A DNA stretch of 64,000 nt from an uncultured Verrucomicrobiota bacterium (GTDB lineage Bacteria; Verrucomicrobiota; Verrucomicrobiia; Opitutales; Opitutaceae). Position 1 is the stretch's first letter; each line of letters opens with the position of its first letter. Position numbers and translations under genes: made by a program. The notes beneath the pieces are model-generated. The model was given only the letters and a program-made list of their open reading frames with translations. It searched no databases and was not told the origin of the DNA. Shown piece after piece: positions 8,728 to 18,046 of this stretch. The stretch covers positions 108,550-172,549 of the forward strand of contig CAIUGM010000033.1 of the NCBI GenBank assembly GCA_903898675.1. The letters run 5' to 3'.

Positions 8728-9354
8728 CTAGCCTGAACTGATCTTCTCCAGGGCGAGCGTGACCGCCGCCGTGCGATTCTCCACCCCGAGCTTCGCGAAG
8801 ATGCTCTCGAGGTGTTTTTTCACCGTCGTAAGCTTGATGCCGAGGATGATGGCGATCTCGGGGTTGGTCTTGCCCTGCACCACCCAGGAAAGGAGTTCGG
8901 CCTCCCGCGGGGTCAGGCTCAGGGCCTTTCCCAAGGCCGCCGGACTGGCGTCGGCAACCGAGGCCGGCCGGCCGGCGCCGGATTGCCGGCGCCGGCGCAG
9001 GCGCGCGGAAACCGCCGCGAGCAGGTCGGCCGGCTCGACCGGTTTCACGAGATAATCGTCGGCACCGAGGTTCATCCCGGTGCGCTGGTCCTCGCGCTCG
9101 CTCCAGCCGGTGAGAAACACAAACGGCAGGTGCGCGGTCGTCACATCGGCGCGCAGGGCCTCGAGCACGCGATGGCCGTTCATTTCCGGCATCGTGATGT
9201 CGCAGAGCACCAGGGCGGGCTTTTCCCGCCGCGCGAGCTCGACGCCCTCGCGACCGTGGCGGGCCTCGATCGGCTGGTAGCCCTCGGCCGCCAGCAGCGC
9301 CGCCATTTGCCGGCGCATCTTCGCATCATCGTCGATCACGAGGATTTTTTCCAC
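8728..9354 (-). CDS. Response regulator, receiver + LuxR/NarL-type HTH
   Basis: A receiver domain (ILVIDDDAKMRRQM, LVLCDITMPEMNG, FLTGWSERED, DDYLVKPVEP) is joined to a C-terminal LuxR/GerE helix-turn-helix (LSLTPREAELLSWVVQGKTN, LTTVKKHLESIFAKLGVENR). This is a transcription factor of the NarL/FixJ class. I place the start at the GTG at 9354, directly before the receiver (EKILVIDDD). An ATG at 9423 would add 23 residues that do not look like part of a receiver. No kinase is adjacent, so it is an orphan in this window. Confidence 0.87.
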   Translation of the reverse strand: MEKILVIDDDAKMRRQMAALLAAEGYQPIEARHGREGVELARREKPALVLCDITMPEMNGHRVLEALRADVTTAHLPFVFLTGWSEREDQRTGMNLGADDYLVKPVEPADLLAAVSARLRRRRQSGAGRPASVADASPAALGKALSLTPREAELLSWVVQGKTNPEIAIILGIKLTTVKKHLESIFAKLGVENRTAAVTLALEKISSG

Positions 9355-9485
9355 GCCCGAAAGCTGGCGGCCGCCCCGCGCGAAGTAAAGCGGACAGCGC
9401 GGCGGACCGGCCGTGAAATTCATTGGCAGGCCGCGCTCCGCCGGCGATTCTTCCGCCCGACGCCGGCCCTCCGCGTTTCTTCCGC

Positions 9486-10661
9486 TTGTTAAACGCCTCC
9501 CCCAACTCCCCTCCGATCATACCGGCCCGCATCGGCGACGCGGGCGGAACGGCCAGGGTCCATATTGACGGACACACCGGGCTGCGCGGCATCGCCGCCA
9601 TGGTCGTGGTGCTCGGCCACATGCGGTTGAACGAGTGGTTCCCCGGCGACCTCACGGATTTGCTCGGCCGGTTCGTTTCCTGGGAGGGGGAGGCCGTGGA
9701 CCTCTTCTTCATGCTCAGCGGGTTCATCCTCTACCATAATTACCCGCCCCGCGAACGCGTCAGCTGGGCCGACTACGCGCTCGCCCGCTTTGCGCGGATC
9801 TACCCGCTCTTCCTCCTGTGCCTTGTCCTGTGCGTGGCGTTGGATGCGTACACCTACCTGCTGTTCGGGGTCGCCAAGGACAACCTCGATCCCAGCAAAA
9901 TCCTGATCAACGTCCTCCTGCTGAACGGACTCTTCGCCAACGCCCCGCGCGCCAGCATCAACCCGACTTCCTGGTCGGTGTCCATCGAGGCCATCCTGTA
10001 TTGCACGGCGTTTCCACTCCTGAGCCTGCTGGTGAAAAACTGGCGCGCCGCGGCCAGGCTGGGCCCGGTCCTGCTGATCGGCGGCCTCACCGCGCTGCTG
10101 ACGCTGCTCTACCTGCCGTCTGCCGCGGGCGGGGGCGGGGGCGGGGCCGGATCGTCCTACCACTACCTTCTCCGGGGCGTGCTCGCGTTCTCCATCGGGT
10201 TTTTTATCCGGCTGACCCTGGACGCCAATCCCGCGCCGCCGCGGCGGGCCGGAAGTGCCGTGCTGGGTGCGGTCAGTGTGCTCGGCGTGGCGGTCGTCCT
10301 GTTTTTCCGGCTGCCGCGCGCCCTGCTGATGCCGTGCTTTGCGGTGCTCGTCTATGCCACCGCCACCAATGACACGCCGCTGGCCGGTTTCCTGAAGCGG
10401 CCCGTCTTCCGTTTCCTGGGCACCCGGTCCTACTCGATCTACCTGATCCACTATCCCGTCCTCTTGCTGCTCTACCGGTGCGTCCTGTTCCCCTCGCGCT
10501 ACCAGGCGGGTTTCACGACCGCCGCGAAGCTCGTCACTTTTCCCGGCCTGCTGATTGCCACGCTGTTCCTCGCCGAGTTTTCCTACACGCATTTCGAATC
10601 CCCGGTGCGGCGCTACCTGCGGGTCCGGTTCAAGCGGCCGGCGCCCGCCGGCCCGACCTGA
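9486..10661 (+). CDS. Acyltransferase-3 family membrane protein (OafA/YrhL-like)
   Basis: The product is about 391 residues with about ten hydrophobic segments. The N-terminal signature HIDGHTGLRGIAAMVVVLGH carries the catalytic His-motif region of acyltransferase-3, followed by DLFFMLSGFILYHNY and FARIYPLFLLCL, all typical of the family. Such enzymes acylate sugars of exopolysaccharide, O-antigen or peptidoglycan at the inner membrane. The start is uncertain: a TTG at 9486 is chosen, and another TTG at 9423 would extend the frame into the divergent regulator's upstream region. The substrate cannot be deduced. Confidence 0.85.
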   Translation: MLNASPNSPPIIPARIGDAGGTARVHIDGHTGLRGIAAMVVVLGHMRLNEWFPGDLTDLLGRFVSWEGEAVDLFFMLSGFILYHNYPPRERVSWADYALARFARIYPLFLLCLVLCVALDAYTYLLFGVAKDNLDPSKILINVLLLNGLFANAPRASINPTSWSVSIEAILYCTAFPLLSLLVKNWRAAARLGPVLLIGGLTALLTLLYLPSAAGGGGGGAGSSYHYLLRGVLAFSIGFFIRLTLDANPAPPRRAGSAVLGAVSVLGVAVVLFFRLPRALLMPCFAVLVYATATNDTPLAGFLKRPVFRFLGTRSYSIYLIHYPVLLLLYRCVLFPSRYQAGFTTAAKLVTFPGLLIATLFLAEFSYTHFESPVRRYLRVRFKRPAPAGPT

Positions 10662-10736
10662 CCGATCGGCCCGTGCCCGGGCGGCCCATGGTGCGGCGCG
10701 GGGAATTGTGGCATGCTCCGCCCAGCCAACCCCGCC

Positions 10737-11174
10737 ATGACTCCGCAGGAAATCACCCTCATCAAGAACTCCTTCGCCAAGGTCGCGCCCATCGCGGACC
10801 AGGCCGCCGCCATTTTCTACGCCCGCCTGTTCGAGCTCGATCCCGCGCTCCGCGACCTGTTTCAGGGCGACATGAAGGAACAGGGCCGCAAGCTCATGAC
10901 GATGCTCGGGGTCGCCGTGAACAGCCTCGAGCGCATCGAGCAGCTGGTGCCCGCCGTCCGCCAGCTCGGCCTGAAGCACGCCGGCTACCGCGTCCGCGAG
11001 GAACACTACGAGACCGTCGGCGACGCCCTGTTGTGGACGCTGGCCAAGGGCCTGGGCGCCGAGTTCACCCTCGATACGCGCATCGCCTGGGGCAAAACCT
11101 ACTGGCTGCTGGCCGAGACGATGAAGGCCGGCGCCCGCGATGGCGCCGCCAAGGCCGCCCGCGCCGTGGCCTGA
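10737..11174 (+). CDS. Single-domain globin
   Basis: This 145-residue protein has the full globin fold length. It starts MTPQEITLIKNSFAKVAPIA (helix A), has IFYARLFELDP (helices B/C), and the proximal-His region LKHAGYRVREEHYETVGDAL followed by the G/H helices. This is the flavohaemoglobin-type heme domain without the reductase, a family that binds O2 or NO. The ATG at 10737 is preferred over an in-frame ATG 24 nt upstream because homologues begin at MTP. It precedes the hybrid kinase at 11297 on the same strand, but the gap of about 120 nt argues against tight coupling. Confidence 0.9.
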   Translation: MTPQEITLIKNSFAKVAPIADQAAAIFYARLFELDPALRDLFQGDMKEQGRKLMTMLGVAVNSLERIEQLVPAVRQLGLKHAGYRVREEHYETVGDALLWTLAKGLGAEFTLDTRIAWGKTYWLLAETMKAGARDGAAKAARAVA

Positions 11175-11296
11175 ACCGGCCGGCGGCCGCCGCTCGATTT
11201 TCCCTGATTTGATGTTCGGGAGTAACCGGGGTGCCGGGCGCGGCGGAAGTCCGCCGTTGCCTGCACCCCGTTTGTGCTTATCCGATGTGGCCCGCG

Positions 11297-14200
11297 ATGC
11301 CCGATCCTGCCCGTTCCCTTTCCCCCGAACCGCTGCCGGCGCAGGTCGCGGAGCTGGCCCGCCAGCTGGCGGCCGCGCAGGAGGCCCTCCGGCAAAGCGA
11401 GGCCGGCCGCCGCGAATCGCAGGATTTTTTCACCAAGTCGTTCCAGACCACGCCGGCGCTGATGATCATCGCCCGCCTGTCCGACGGCCATGTGCTCGAG
11501 GCCAACGGCGGCTTCGAGCAGATCTCGGGCTACACGCGCGCCGAGGCGGTGGGCCACAGCACGCTGGAGCTGGGCCTCTGGAACGAGCCGGGGGCGCGCG
11601 ATGCGTTCATCGCCCAATTGCGGCGCAACGGCCGCATCCGTGACTTCGAGGGCGTCTTCCGGGCCAAGGGCGGCGAGGCGCGGCACCTCCTGATCAACGC
11701 CGACCTCGTGGAGATGAACGGCACCACCTGCATGCTGACCGTCGGGGTCGACATCAGCGAACGGCTGCGGCGCGAACAGGTGCAGAACGCCACCTACCGG
11801 ATTTCCCAGGCGGTCCTCGCCGGCGGCGACCTGCCGGTGCTGTTCGCAGAACTGCACCGCATCATCGCCGGCCTGATGACCGCACCGAACTTCTATGTCG
11901 CCCTCCTCAGCCCCGACGGCCGCCAGTTGAGTTTCCCCTACTTCGTGGATGAGACCGTGCCGGTGCCGCCGCCGGCCCGCAAACCCGGCTACGGCCTGAC
12001 CGAATACGTGCTGCACACCGGCCGGCCGCTGCTCAGCACCGCCGACGAACTCACCGTGCTCCTGCGCGACCACAGCCGCTACCTGCCGCTGGGCCAGCCG
12101 GCCGCGCTCTGGCTGGGGGCGCCGCTCCTCATCGACGGCCGCCCCATCGGCGTGATCACCGTGCAGGATTACCATAATCCACAGGCCTATGGCGAGGAGG
12201 AGAAACGGCTGCTGCTGTTCGTCGCCGACCAGGTGGCCGCCGCCGTGCACCGGCGCCGCACCGAGGCGCTGCAGCGTGAGTCGCAGGATTATTTTGCGAA
12301 GTCCTTCCAGGCGAGCCCGGCGCTCACCGCCCTCGCGCAGCTGCATGACGGGCGGATCATCGAGGCCAACGCCGCCTTTCTCCGCGCCTCGGGCTACACG
12401 CGCGAGGAAGTCCTGGGCCGCACGTCGCTGGAGCTGGGCATCTGGCCAGAGCCGACGCACCGCGTCGCCTTCATGGAACAGCTGCACCGGACCGGCAGCG
12501 TCCGCGACCACGAGGCCGTGTTCTACACGAAGGAGCGCGAGGCCCGCTACGTCTCGCTCAACTCCGACATCCTCGAGCTGGAAGGCACGCGCTGCATGCT
12601 CATCACGGCCATCGACCTGACGGACCGGCGCCGCCGCGAGCAGGTGCAGGATGCCACCTACCAGATCTCGCGCGTGCTGCTCACGGGCGGCGACCTCCCG
12701 GCGCTGTTCGCCGAGGTGCACCGCTTGATCGCGGGCCTGATGCCCGCGCGGAATTTCTACGTGGCGCTCCTGAACGCGGAGGAGTCCGAGCTGAGCTTCC
12801 CGTATTTCATCGACGAGCACGTGCCGGAGGCGCCCGCGCGCAAGCCGGCCAACGGCTTCACCGAGCTGATCCTGCGCAGCCGCCGGCCCCAGCTGCTCGC
12901 GGCGGACGAGCTCGCCGCCCTGCTGGCCGGGCACGGACCCTACCAGCCCCTCGACCGGCCGGCCGCGGTGCGGCTGGGCGCCCCGCTCCTCATCGACGGC
13001 CAGGCCCGCGGCGTCATCGCGCTGCAGGACTACGACAACCCGCGCGCCTACGGCGAGGAAGCCCTGCGCCTCCTGACGTTCGTCGCCGACCAGGCCGCCG
13101 GCGCCGTGCAACGCCGGCAGGCCGAGGAGGCCCTCGCGCGCGCCGAGCAGCAGTACCGCGGGATTTTTGAAAACGCCCTGGAAGGCCTCTATCAGTCCTC
13201 GCCCGACGGCCGCTTCCAGCGCGTCAACCCGGCGCTGGCGGGCATGCTCGGTTACGACTCTCCGGCGGAGCTCCTGGCCGCCGTCAACCGGATCGACCGC
13301 CAGTTCTACGCCGACCCGGACCGCCGCGCGCAGTTCCTGGAGCTCGTCCGTGTTTCCGACGAGGTCACCGATTTCGAGTCCGAGGTCGTGCGGCGCGACG
13401 GGACCCGGCTGTGGATTTCCGAGTCGGTCAGCGTGCTGCGCAATGCCGGCGACGAGGCGGTGCTTTTCGAGGGCGTGGCCATCGACATCACCGCGCGCCG
13501 CGAAACCGCCCGCTCGCTCGAGGCGGCCCGCGAGGCGGCCGATGCCGCCAACCGCGCGAAATCCCAGTTCCTGGCAAGCATGAGCAACGAGCTCCGCACG
13601 CCGCTCAACGGCATTCTGGGTTACACCCAGATCCTGCGGCGCGACCCGGCCCTCACGGAGAAGCAGCGGGACGGCCTCGGCATCATCCACCAGTCCGCCG
13701 ACCATCTCCTCGCCGTCATCAACGATGTGCTCGACCTCGCCAAGATCGAGGCCCGCAAGCTCGAGCTGCATCCGGCCGAATTCGACCTGCCCGAGTTTAT
13801 CCGGGCGGTGGAGGCTTTCTTCCAGCCGCGCGCGCGCGAAAAAAACCTGCTGCTTGAGACGGCGTTCGCCGACGACCTGCCGCAGGTGGTCACCGGCGAC
13901 GCGCAGCGGCTGCGACAGGTGGCGTTCAACCTCCTGAGCAACGCGGTGAAATTCACGCAGAGCGGCGGCGTCGTGTTCTCCGTGGAAAAATCCGGCGAGA
14001 AAATCCGTTTCTCCGTCAGCGACAGCGGCCCCGGCATCGCCCCCGAGGACCAGGCGCAGCTGTTCGAGCCCTTCGCGCAGCTCGGCGACCACCGCCGGCA
14101 CGCCGAGGGCACGGGGCTCGGGCTCAACGTCAGCCGCGGCATCGTGGAGCAGATGGGCGGGCGGCTGCTGCTCGAGAGCCGGACCGGCTGGGGCAGCCGC

Positions 14201-14935
14201 TTCTGGTTTGAGGTGCCGTTGCCGGCCGCGGTGGGCGCCGCCCCGCTGACGGCCGCCGCCCCGCACCGCATCACCGGCTACACGGGTGCCCGCCGCCGGG
14301 TGCTGGTGGCCGACGACCAGGCGACCAACAGCAGCCTGCTGGTCGAATTGCTGGCCCCGCTCGGTTTCGAGGTGACCACGGCCGGCGACGGGGCCGAGGC
14401 CGTGGCCCGCGCCCGCGAGCGCCGGCCCGATCTGGTGCTGCTGGATCTCCGGATGCCGCGCATGGATGGCTTCGCCGCGGCCCGCGCCATCCGGGCCCTG
14501 TTCCCCCAGGACGGCCCGCCGCTCATCGGGATCTCCGCCAGCGCCTTTGATCCCGACCGGCAGGCGTGCCTTGATGCCGGGTGCGCGGAATTCCTGGCCA
14601 AGCCGTTCCGCGAGGAGCAGCTGCTGGCCATCCTCGAGCGCCAGCTCGGCCTGGAATGGAACTACGTCGAGGGAACCGGGCCGGAAACCACCGCGCCGTT
14701 CCCCGCCGTGCAGCACGCCCCGGAAGCCGCCGATGCGGACACGCTCTTCGAGCTCGCCAGCAAGGGCGATGTGCTGGGCGTGCGCACCTTCGCCGCGCAG
14801 CTGGCCGAGCGCGACCCGCGCCTCGCGCCTTTCGCCCAGGCCGTCACCGACCTGGCCGCCCGCTTCCGGATGAAGGCCATCCGCCAGTTCGTCGCCCGCT
14901 ACCGCGCGCCGGACGCCCCGGCGCCAAGCCCGTGA
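11297..14935 (+). CDS. Hybrid histidine-kinase-like protein, PAS-GAF-PAS-GAF-PAS-HisKA-HATPase-REC, H-box His replaced by Asn
   Basis: A roughly 1212-residue multidomain sensor without evident transmembrane segments. Two consecutive PAS-GAF modules (residues about 35-345 and 345-655) are clear internal duplicates: ESQDFFTKSFQTTPAL versus ESQDYFAKSFQASPAL, and SFPYFVDETVP versus SFPYFIDEHVP. A third PAS, HisKA, HATPase (DSGPGIAPEDQ, GTGLGLNVSRGIVEQ) and a receiver (LVLLDLRMPRMDG) follow. The H-box reads FLASMSNELRTPLNG: the codon at 13586-13588 is AAC, giving Asn where the phospho-acceptor His is expected. ATP-binding and receiver residues look intact. It is followed by a receiver-kinase gene 61 nt downstream, possibly a partner. 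Confidence 0.9.
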   Translation: MPDPARSLSPEPLPAQVAELARQLAAAQEALRQSEAGRRESQDFFTKSFQTTPALMIIARLSDGHVLEANGGFEQISGYTRAEAVGHSTLELGLWNEPGARDAFIAQLRRNGRIRDFEGVFRAKGGEARHLLINADLVEMNGTTCMLTVGVDISERLRREQVQNATYRISQAVLAGGDLPVLFAELHRIIAGLMTAPNFYVALLSPDGRQLSFPYFVDETVPVPPPARKPGYGLTEYVLHTGRPLLSTADELTVLLRDHSRYLPLGQPAALWLGAPLLIDGRPIGVITVQDYHNPQAYGEEEKRLLLFVADQVAAAVHRRRTEALQRESQDYFAKSFQASPALTALAQLHDGRIIEANAAFLRASGYTREEVLGRTSLELGIWPEPTHRVAFMEQLHRTGSVRDHEAVFYTKEREARYVSLNSDILELEGTRCMLITAIDLTDRRRREQVQDATYQISRVLLTGGDLPALFAEVHRLIAGLMPARNFYVALLNAEESELSFPYFIDEHVPEAPARKPANGFTELILRSRRPQLLAADELAALLAGHGPYQPLDRPAAVRLGAPLLIDGQARGVIALQDYDNPRAYGEEALRLLTFVADQAAGAVQRRQAEEALARAEQQYRGIFENALEGLYQSSPDGRFQRVNPALAGMLGYDSPAELLAAVNRIDRQFYADPDRRAQFLELVRVSDEVTDFESEVVRRDGTRLWISESVSVLRNAGDEAVLFEGVAIDITARRETARSLEAAREAADAANRAKSQFLASMSNELRTPLNGILGYTQILRRDPALTEKQRDGLGIIHQSADHLLAVINDVLDLAKIEARKLELHPAEFDLPEFIRAVEAFFQPRAREKNLLLETAFADDLPQVVTGDAQRLRQVAFNLLSNAVKFTQSGGVVFSVEKSGEKIRFSVSDSGPGIAPEDQAQLFEPFAQLGDHRRHAEGTGLGLNVSRGIVEQMGGRLLLESRTGWGSRFWFEVPLPAAVGAAPLTAAAPHRITGYTGARRRVLVADDQATNSSLLVELLAPLGFEVTTAGDGAEAVARARERRPDLVLLDLRMPRMDGFAAARAIRALFPQDGPPLIGISASAFDPDRQACLDAGCAEFLAKPFREEQLLAILERQLGLEWNYVEGTGPETTAPFPAVQHAPEAADADTLFELASKGDVLGVRTFAAQLAERDPRLAPFAQAVTDLAARFRMKAIRQFVARYRAPDAPAPSP

Positions 14936-14996
14936 GGCGAATCTTCGCGATGACCGTTCTCCGTTCACCTTCCCTCTCACTCTCACTTCCGCCCTG

Positions 14997-16076
14997 ATGC
15001 CCGCCACGATCCTCATCGTCGACGATACTCCCGCCAATCTCAGCGTGCTGGTCGACACCCTGTCGGAAGCCGGCTACAAGCTGATGGTCGCCGAGGACGG
15101 CGAGGACGCCCTCGCCCAGACCGCGCGCACCCAGCCGGATCTCGTGCTGCTCGACGTGATGATGCCCGGGCTGGACGGATTTGAAACCTGCCGCCGGTTG
15201 AAGGCGCAGGCTGTGACCCGCGATGTGCCCGTGATTTTCATGACGGCCCTGACCGACACGACGGAAAAGGTGCGGGCGTTCAACGCCGGCGCGGTCGATT
15301 ACATCACCAAGCCCATCCAGCATGAGGAGGCGCTCGCGCGCATCGGCACGCATCTCACGATCCGCCGGCTGCAACAGGAACTGAAGCAGCAGCTCGCGCT
15401 CAAGGAGCGGTTCATGCGGATCGCGGGGCACGACCTGCGGAATCCCCTTTGCCTGATTCTCATGTCCGGCGAACTCGCCCGCCGGAAGGGCGCCACGCCC
15501 GCGGTCGCGGAATACCTGGAGAGCATCCACGGCTCGGCGCAACAGATGCGCCGGATCATCGACACCTTCCTCAACCTCCGGAAACCGGGCGACGAAGCCC
15601 GCAGCCCGATGGACCGGGCCGACCTGAACCTGGTGGCCGCCGCCGTCGTGACGCAAAATGAACCGGCCGCCGAGCGGAAGCAGCTGGTCCTGGGCGTGGA
15701 ACTCGGCGACGACCTCCCGCTGGCGAAGGCCGACGCGGGCAGCACCTACCAGGCGCTCAGCAACTACCTCAGCAACGCGATCAAGTTTCACGCGCCTGGC
15801 GGACGCATCGTCGTCCGGACGCGGCTGGCCGGCGCATTCCTCCGCGCCGAAGTCCAGGACCAGGGCCCCGGCATCGCGGCGGCGGAGCGCCCCGCGCTGT
15901 TCACGGAATATGCCCGGCTCTCCGCCCGCCCCACCGGCGGCGAGGACAGCACGGGGCTGGGACTTTCCATCGTGAAGCAACTCGTCGAGGCCGATGGCGG
16001 CAAGGTTGGCGCGGATTTCCCCGCGGAAGGCGGGGCGGTTTTCTGGTTCGAGCTGCCGGTCGCGCCGGGAGCGTAG
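14997..16076 (+). CDS. Receiver-HisKA-HATPase kinase
   Basis: This 359-residue soluble kinase has an N-terminal receiver (ILIVDDTPANLSVLVDTL, LVLLDVMMPGLDG, VIFMTALTDTTEKV, YITKPIQHEE). A linker helix leads to HisKA with a normal phospho-acceptor (RIAGHDLRNPL), then HATPase (LSNYLSNAIKFHAPGG, DQGPGIAAAE, STGLGLSIVKQLVEADGG). Receiver-first kinases usually pass phosphate in phosphorelays. It lies directly downstream of the large sensor that lacks its own His. This makes an arrangement in which the two act together plausible, but that is inference. It is convergent with the DUF5069 gene, with 5 nt between the stops. Confidence 0.9.
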   Translation: MPATILIVDDTPANLSVLVDTLSEAGYKLMVAEDGEDALAQTARTQPDLVLLDVMMPGLDGFETCRRLKAQAVTRDVPVIFMTALTDTTEKVRAFNAGAVDYITKPIQHEEALARIGTHLTIRRLQQELKQQLALKERFMRIAGHDLRNPLCLILMSGELARRKGATPAVAEYLESIHGSAQQMRRIIDTFLNLRKPGDEARSPMDRADLNLVAAAVVTQNEPAAERKQLVLGVELGDDLPLAKADAGSTYQALSNYLSNAIKFHAPGGRIVVRTRLAGAFLRAEVQDQGPGIAAAERPALFTEYARLSARPTGGEDSTGLGLSIVKQLVEADGGKVGADFPAEGGAVFWFELPVAPGA

Positions 16077-16081
16077 GCGCC

Positions 16082-16543
16082 CTACTCGATCCGGCCCTCG
16101 TCGAAGTCCATCAGGTCGGTGACGCTGATGATCTGGTCGGTGCGGTCGGCGCAGCCCATGTTGGTCAGCGCCTCCTTCAGGAATTCCCGCCCGCTCACCG
16201 TCATGCCCTTCTGCACGTACTCGCGGTTCCACTTCGCGGCGCGCACGTCGGCGGGCAGGATCGCGAGCAGCTTGGCGTCGATCTCGGCGTCGGTCGCGGA
16301 CTCCCGGACGATCTGCTCCACGGCCGCCGGCTCGATCCCGAGGTGCTGGCACAGGAAGCGGTCCATGCCGCGCTTGAAATTCTTGGCGTAGCTCGCCGGC
16401 AGCGCGCCGTGCGCCTTCACGTATTTGCACTTGGCCAGGAAGCGCGGGAGGTGCAGCAGGCCGGTGGCCCCATGGGGCTGGTACGCGGACGGCAGCGTGG
16501 TGAGGACTTCGCCGGACGAACCGGGAATCGGCTTGGAGGGCAT
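16082..16543 (-). CDS. DUF5069 family protein
   Basis: A 153-residue soluble protein starting at 16543 (MPSKPIPGSSGEV). The pattern LLHLPRFLAKCKYVKAHGAL near the N-terminus and the C-terminal region with FLKEALTNMGCADRTDQIIS match the DUF5069 family, which is common in Verrucomicrobia and Planctomycetes and has no known role. An upstream extension in the same frame runs into the serA leader and is not supported. It is divergent from serA, with about 100 nt between the starts. Confidence 0.75.
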   Translation of the reverse strand: MPSKPIPGSSGEVLTTLPSAYQPHGATGLLHLPRFLAKCKYVKAHGALPASYAKNFKRGMDRFLCQHLGIEPAAVEQIVRESATDAEIDAKLLAILPADVRAAKWNREYVQKGMTVSGREFLKEALTNMGCADRTDQIISVTDLMDFDEGRIE

Positions 16544-16646
16544 GGCGGACAATAAACCGAACCCATGTTCAACCGGGAGGCAAGCCCGGGGCGCGCACAC
16601 GGGCCTTGCCCGGGCGGGGTTTTCCGCTGAACCTTGGGCCTCTCCG

Positions 16647-17882
16647 ATGCAAAAACTCTCCTTCGACAAAAGCCGCATCAAGTTCCTCTTCCTCGAGGGC
16701 ATTCACGCGAACGCCACCGACGCCCTCGCCGCGGACGGTTACTCCGCCGTCCGCAGCCTGCCGAAGTCCCTCACGGGCGACGCGCTCAAGGCCGCGCTGA
16801 AGGACGTGCATTTCCTCGGCATCCGCTCGCGCACCGAGCTGACCGCGGAAATGCTGGAGGCCGCACCCAAGCTCGCCGCCATCGGCTGCTTCTGTATCGG
16901 GACCAACCAGGTCGACCTCGCGGTTGCCGCCCAGCGTGGCATTCCCGTTTTCAACGCACCTTACTCCAACACGCGCAGCGTCGCCGAGCTCGTGCTCGGC
17001 CAGGTCATCATGCTCCTGCGCGGCATTCCCGAGAAAAACGCCCTCGTGCACCGCGGCGGCTGGACGAAGAGCGCCGAAGGCAGCGTCGAGGTCCGCGGCA
17101 AGACGCTCGGCATCGTCGGCTACGGCCACATCGGCACGCAGATCGGCATCCTCGCCGAGCAGCTCGGCATGCGTGTGCTCTTCCACGACATCGCCGGCAA
17201 ACTCCCGCTCGGCAACGCCCGCGCCATGCCCAGGCTCGCCGCGCTGCTGGCCGAGAGCGACGTCGTCACGCTCCACATTCCCGAAACCGCGCAGACGAAA
17301 AACCTCATCGGCCGCGCCCAGCTCGCCGCGATGAAGAAGGGCTCGCACCTGATCAACGCCGCGCGCGGCACGGTGGTCGACATCGACGCGCTGGCCGACG
17401 CCCTGCAGCGCAAGCACCTCGCCGGCGCCGCCATCGACGTGTTCCCGGTGGAGCCCAAGGGCAACGACGAGGAATTTTCCTCGCCGCTGCGAAAATTCGA
17501 CAACGTCATTTTGACCCCGCACATCGGCGGCTCGACCGTCGAGGCGCAGGCCAACATCGGCACCGAGGTCGCCGACAAGCTCATCCGCTACTCCAACAAC
17601 GGCTCGACCGTCACCGCCGTCAACTTCCCCGAGGTCACCCTCCCCGAGCACGCCGGCACCGGCAAGAGCCGCCTGCTGCACATCCACCGCAACGTGCCCG
17701 GCGTCCTCGCCAGCATCAACGAGCGCTTCAGCCGCCACGGCATCAACATCAGCGCGCAATACCTGCAGACCAATGAACACATCGGTTACTGCGTGATGGA
17801 TGTCGACACGGCGGCCGGGAAGATCGCGATGGATGAGCTGCAGACGGTCGCCGGCACCATCCGGGCGCGGCTGCTGTATTGA
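16647..17882 (+). CDS. serA: D-3-phosphoglycerate dehydrogenase with C-terminal ACT domain
   Basis: It oxidises 3-phosphoglycerate to 3-phosphohydroxypyruvate, the first step of serine synthesis. The 411-residue length and layout match the E. coli type: a substrate-binding half, a Rossmann NAD domain (GIVGYGHIGTQIGILAEQLG), the catalytic region NAARGTVVDIDALADAL with its Arg, the Glu-containing region, and the catalytic His in LTPHIGGSTVEAQ. A C-terminal ACT domain (LLHIHRNVPGVLASINERFS) is where serine feedback would act. The start is the ATG at 16647 (MQKLSFDKSRIKFLFLEGIH). Confidence 0.96.
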   Translation: MQKLSFDKSRIKFLFLEGIHANATDALAADGYSAVRSLPKSLTGDALKAALKDVHFLGIRSRTELTAEMLEAAPKLAAIGCFCIGTNQVDLAVAAQRGIPVFNAPYSNTRSVAELVLGQVIMLLRGIPEKNALVHRGGWTKSAEGSVEVRGKTLGIVGYGHIGTQIGILAEQLGMRVLFHDIAGKLPLGNARAMPRLAALLAESDVVTLHIPETAQTKNLIGRAQLAAMKKGSHLINAARGTVVDIDALADALQRKHLAGAAIDVFPVEPKGNDEEFSSPLRKFDNVILTPHIGGSTVEAQANIGTEVADKLIRYSNNGSTVTAVNFPEVTLPEHAGTGKSRLLHIHRNVPGVLASINERFSRHGINISAQYLQTNEHIGYCVMDVDTAAGKIAMDELQTVAGTIRARLLY

Positions 17883-17902
17883 GGGGGAGCCTCTCCACTT
17901 GG

Positions 17903-17953
17903 TGTAGCAGCGGTGGTTACACCGCTGGCCAGCCGTCTGACGACGGCTGCTAC
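17903..17953. repeat. Paired GTAG hairpin repeat (BIME-like), CAGCGGTG variant
   Basis: GTAG is followed by a perfect 8-bp hairpin (CAGCGGTG/CACCGCTG), a 2-nt spacer, a second perfect 8-bp hairpin (CAGCCGTC/GACGGCTG), and CTAC. The whole is therefore two GTAG-headed hairpins facing each other. The stems differ in sequence from the CCGGGGTC family but the architecture is the same. It lies between the convergent serA and glutaredoxin genes. Confidence 0.8.
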
Positions 17954-17993
17954 GTTTAAGCCCAAGCGCGTCGGGACGCCGCGCTCCAGCCAC

Positions 17994-18020
17994 AAAAAAA
18001 CCGGACCCGCGAAGGTCCGG
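17994..18020 (-). terminator. Rho-independent terminator, minus strand
   Basis: CCGGACC (18001-18007) pairs with GGTCCGG (18014-18020) with a 6-nt loop. On the minus strand the stem runs straight into seven T (17994-18000). It ends the glutaredoxin-like gene that stops at 18047. Confidence 0.8.
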
Positions 18021-18046
18021 CGAAAATAACCGAAGTCAGGACCGGC

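Noticed and set aside
11099..15058. Minus-strand open frame of about 1300 codons antisense to the hybrid kinase
   Set aside because: No recognisable domain; it is the complement of a strongly GC3-biased gene that has clear PAS/GAF/kinase/receiver motifs.
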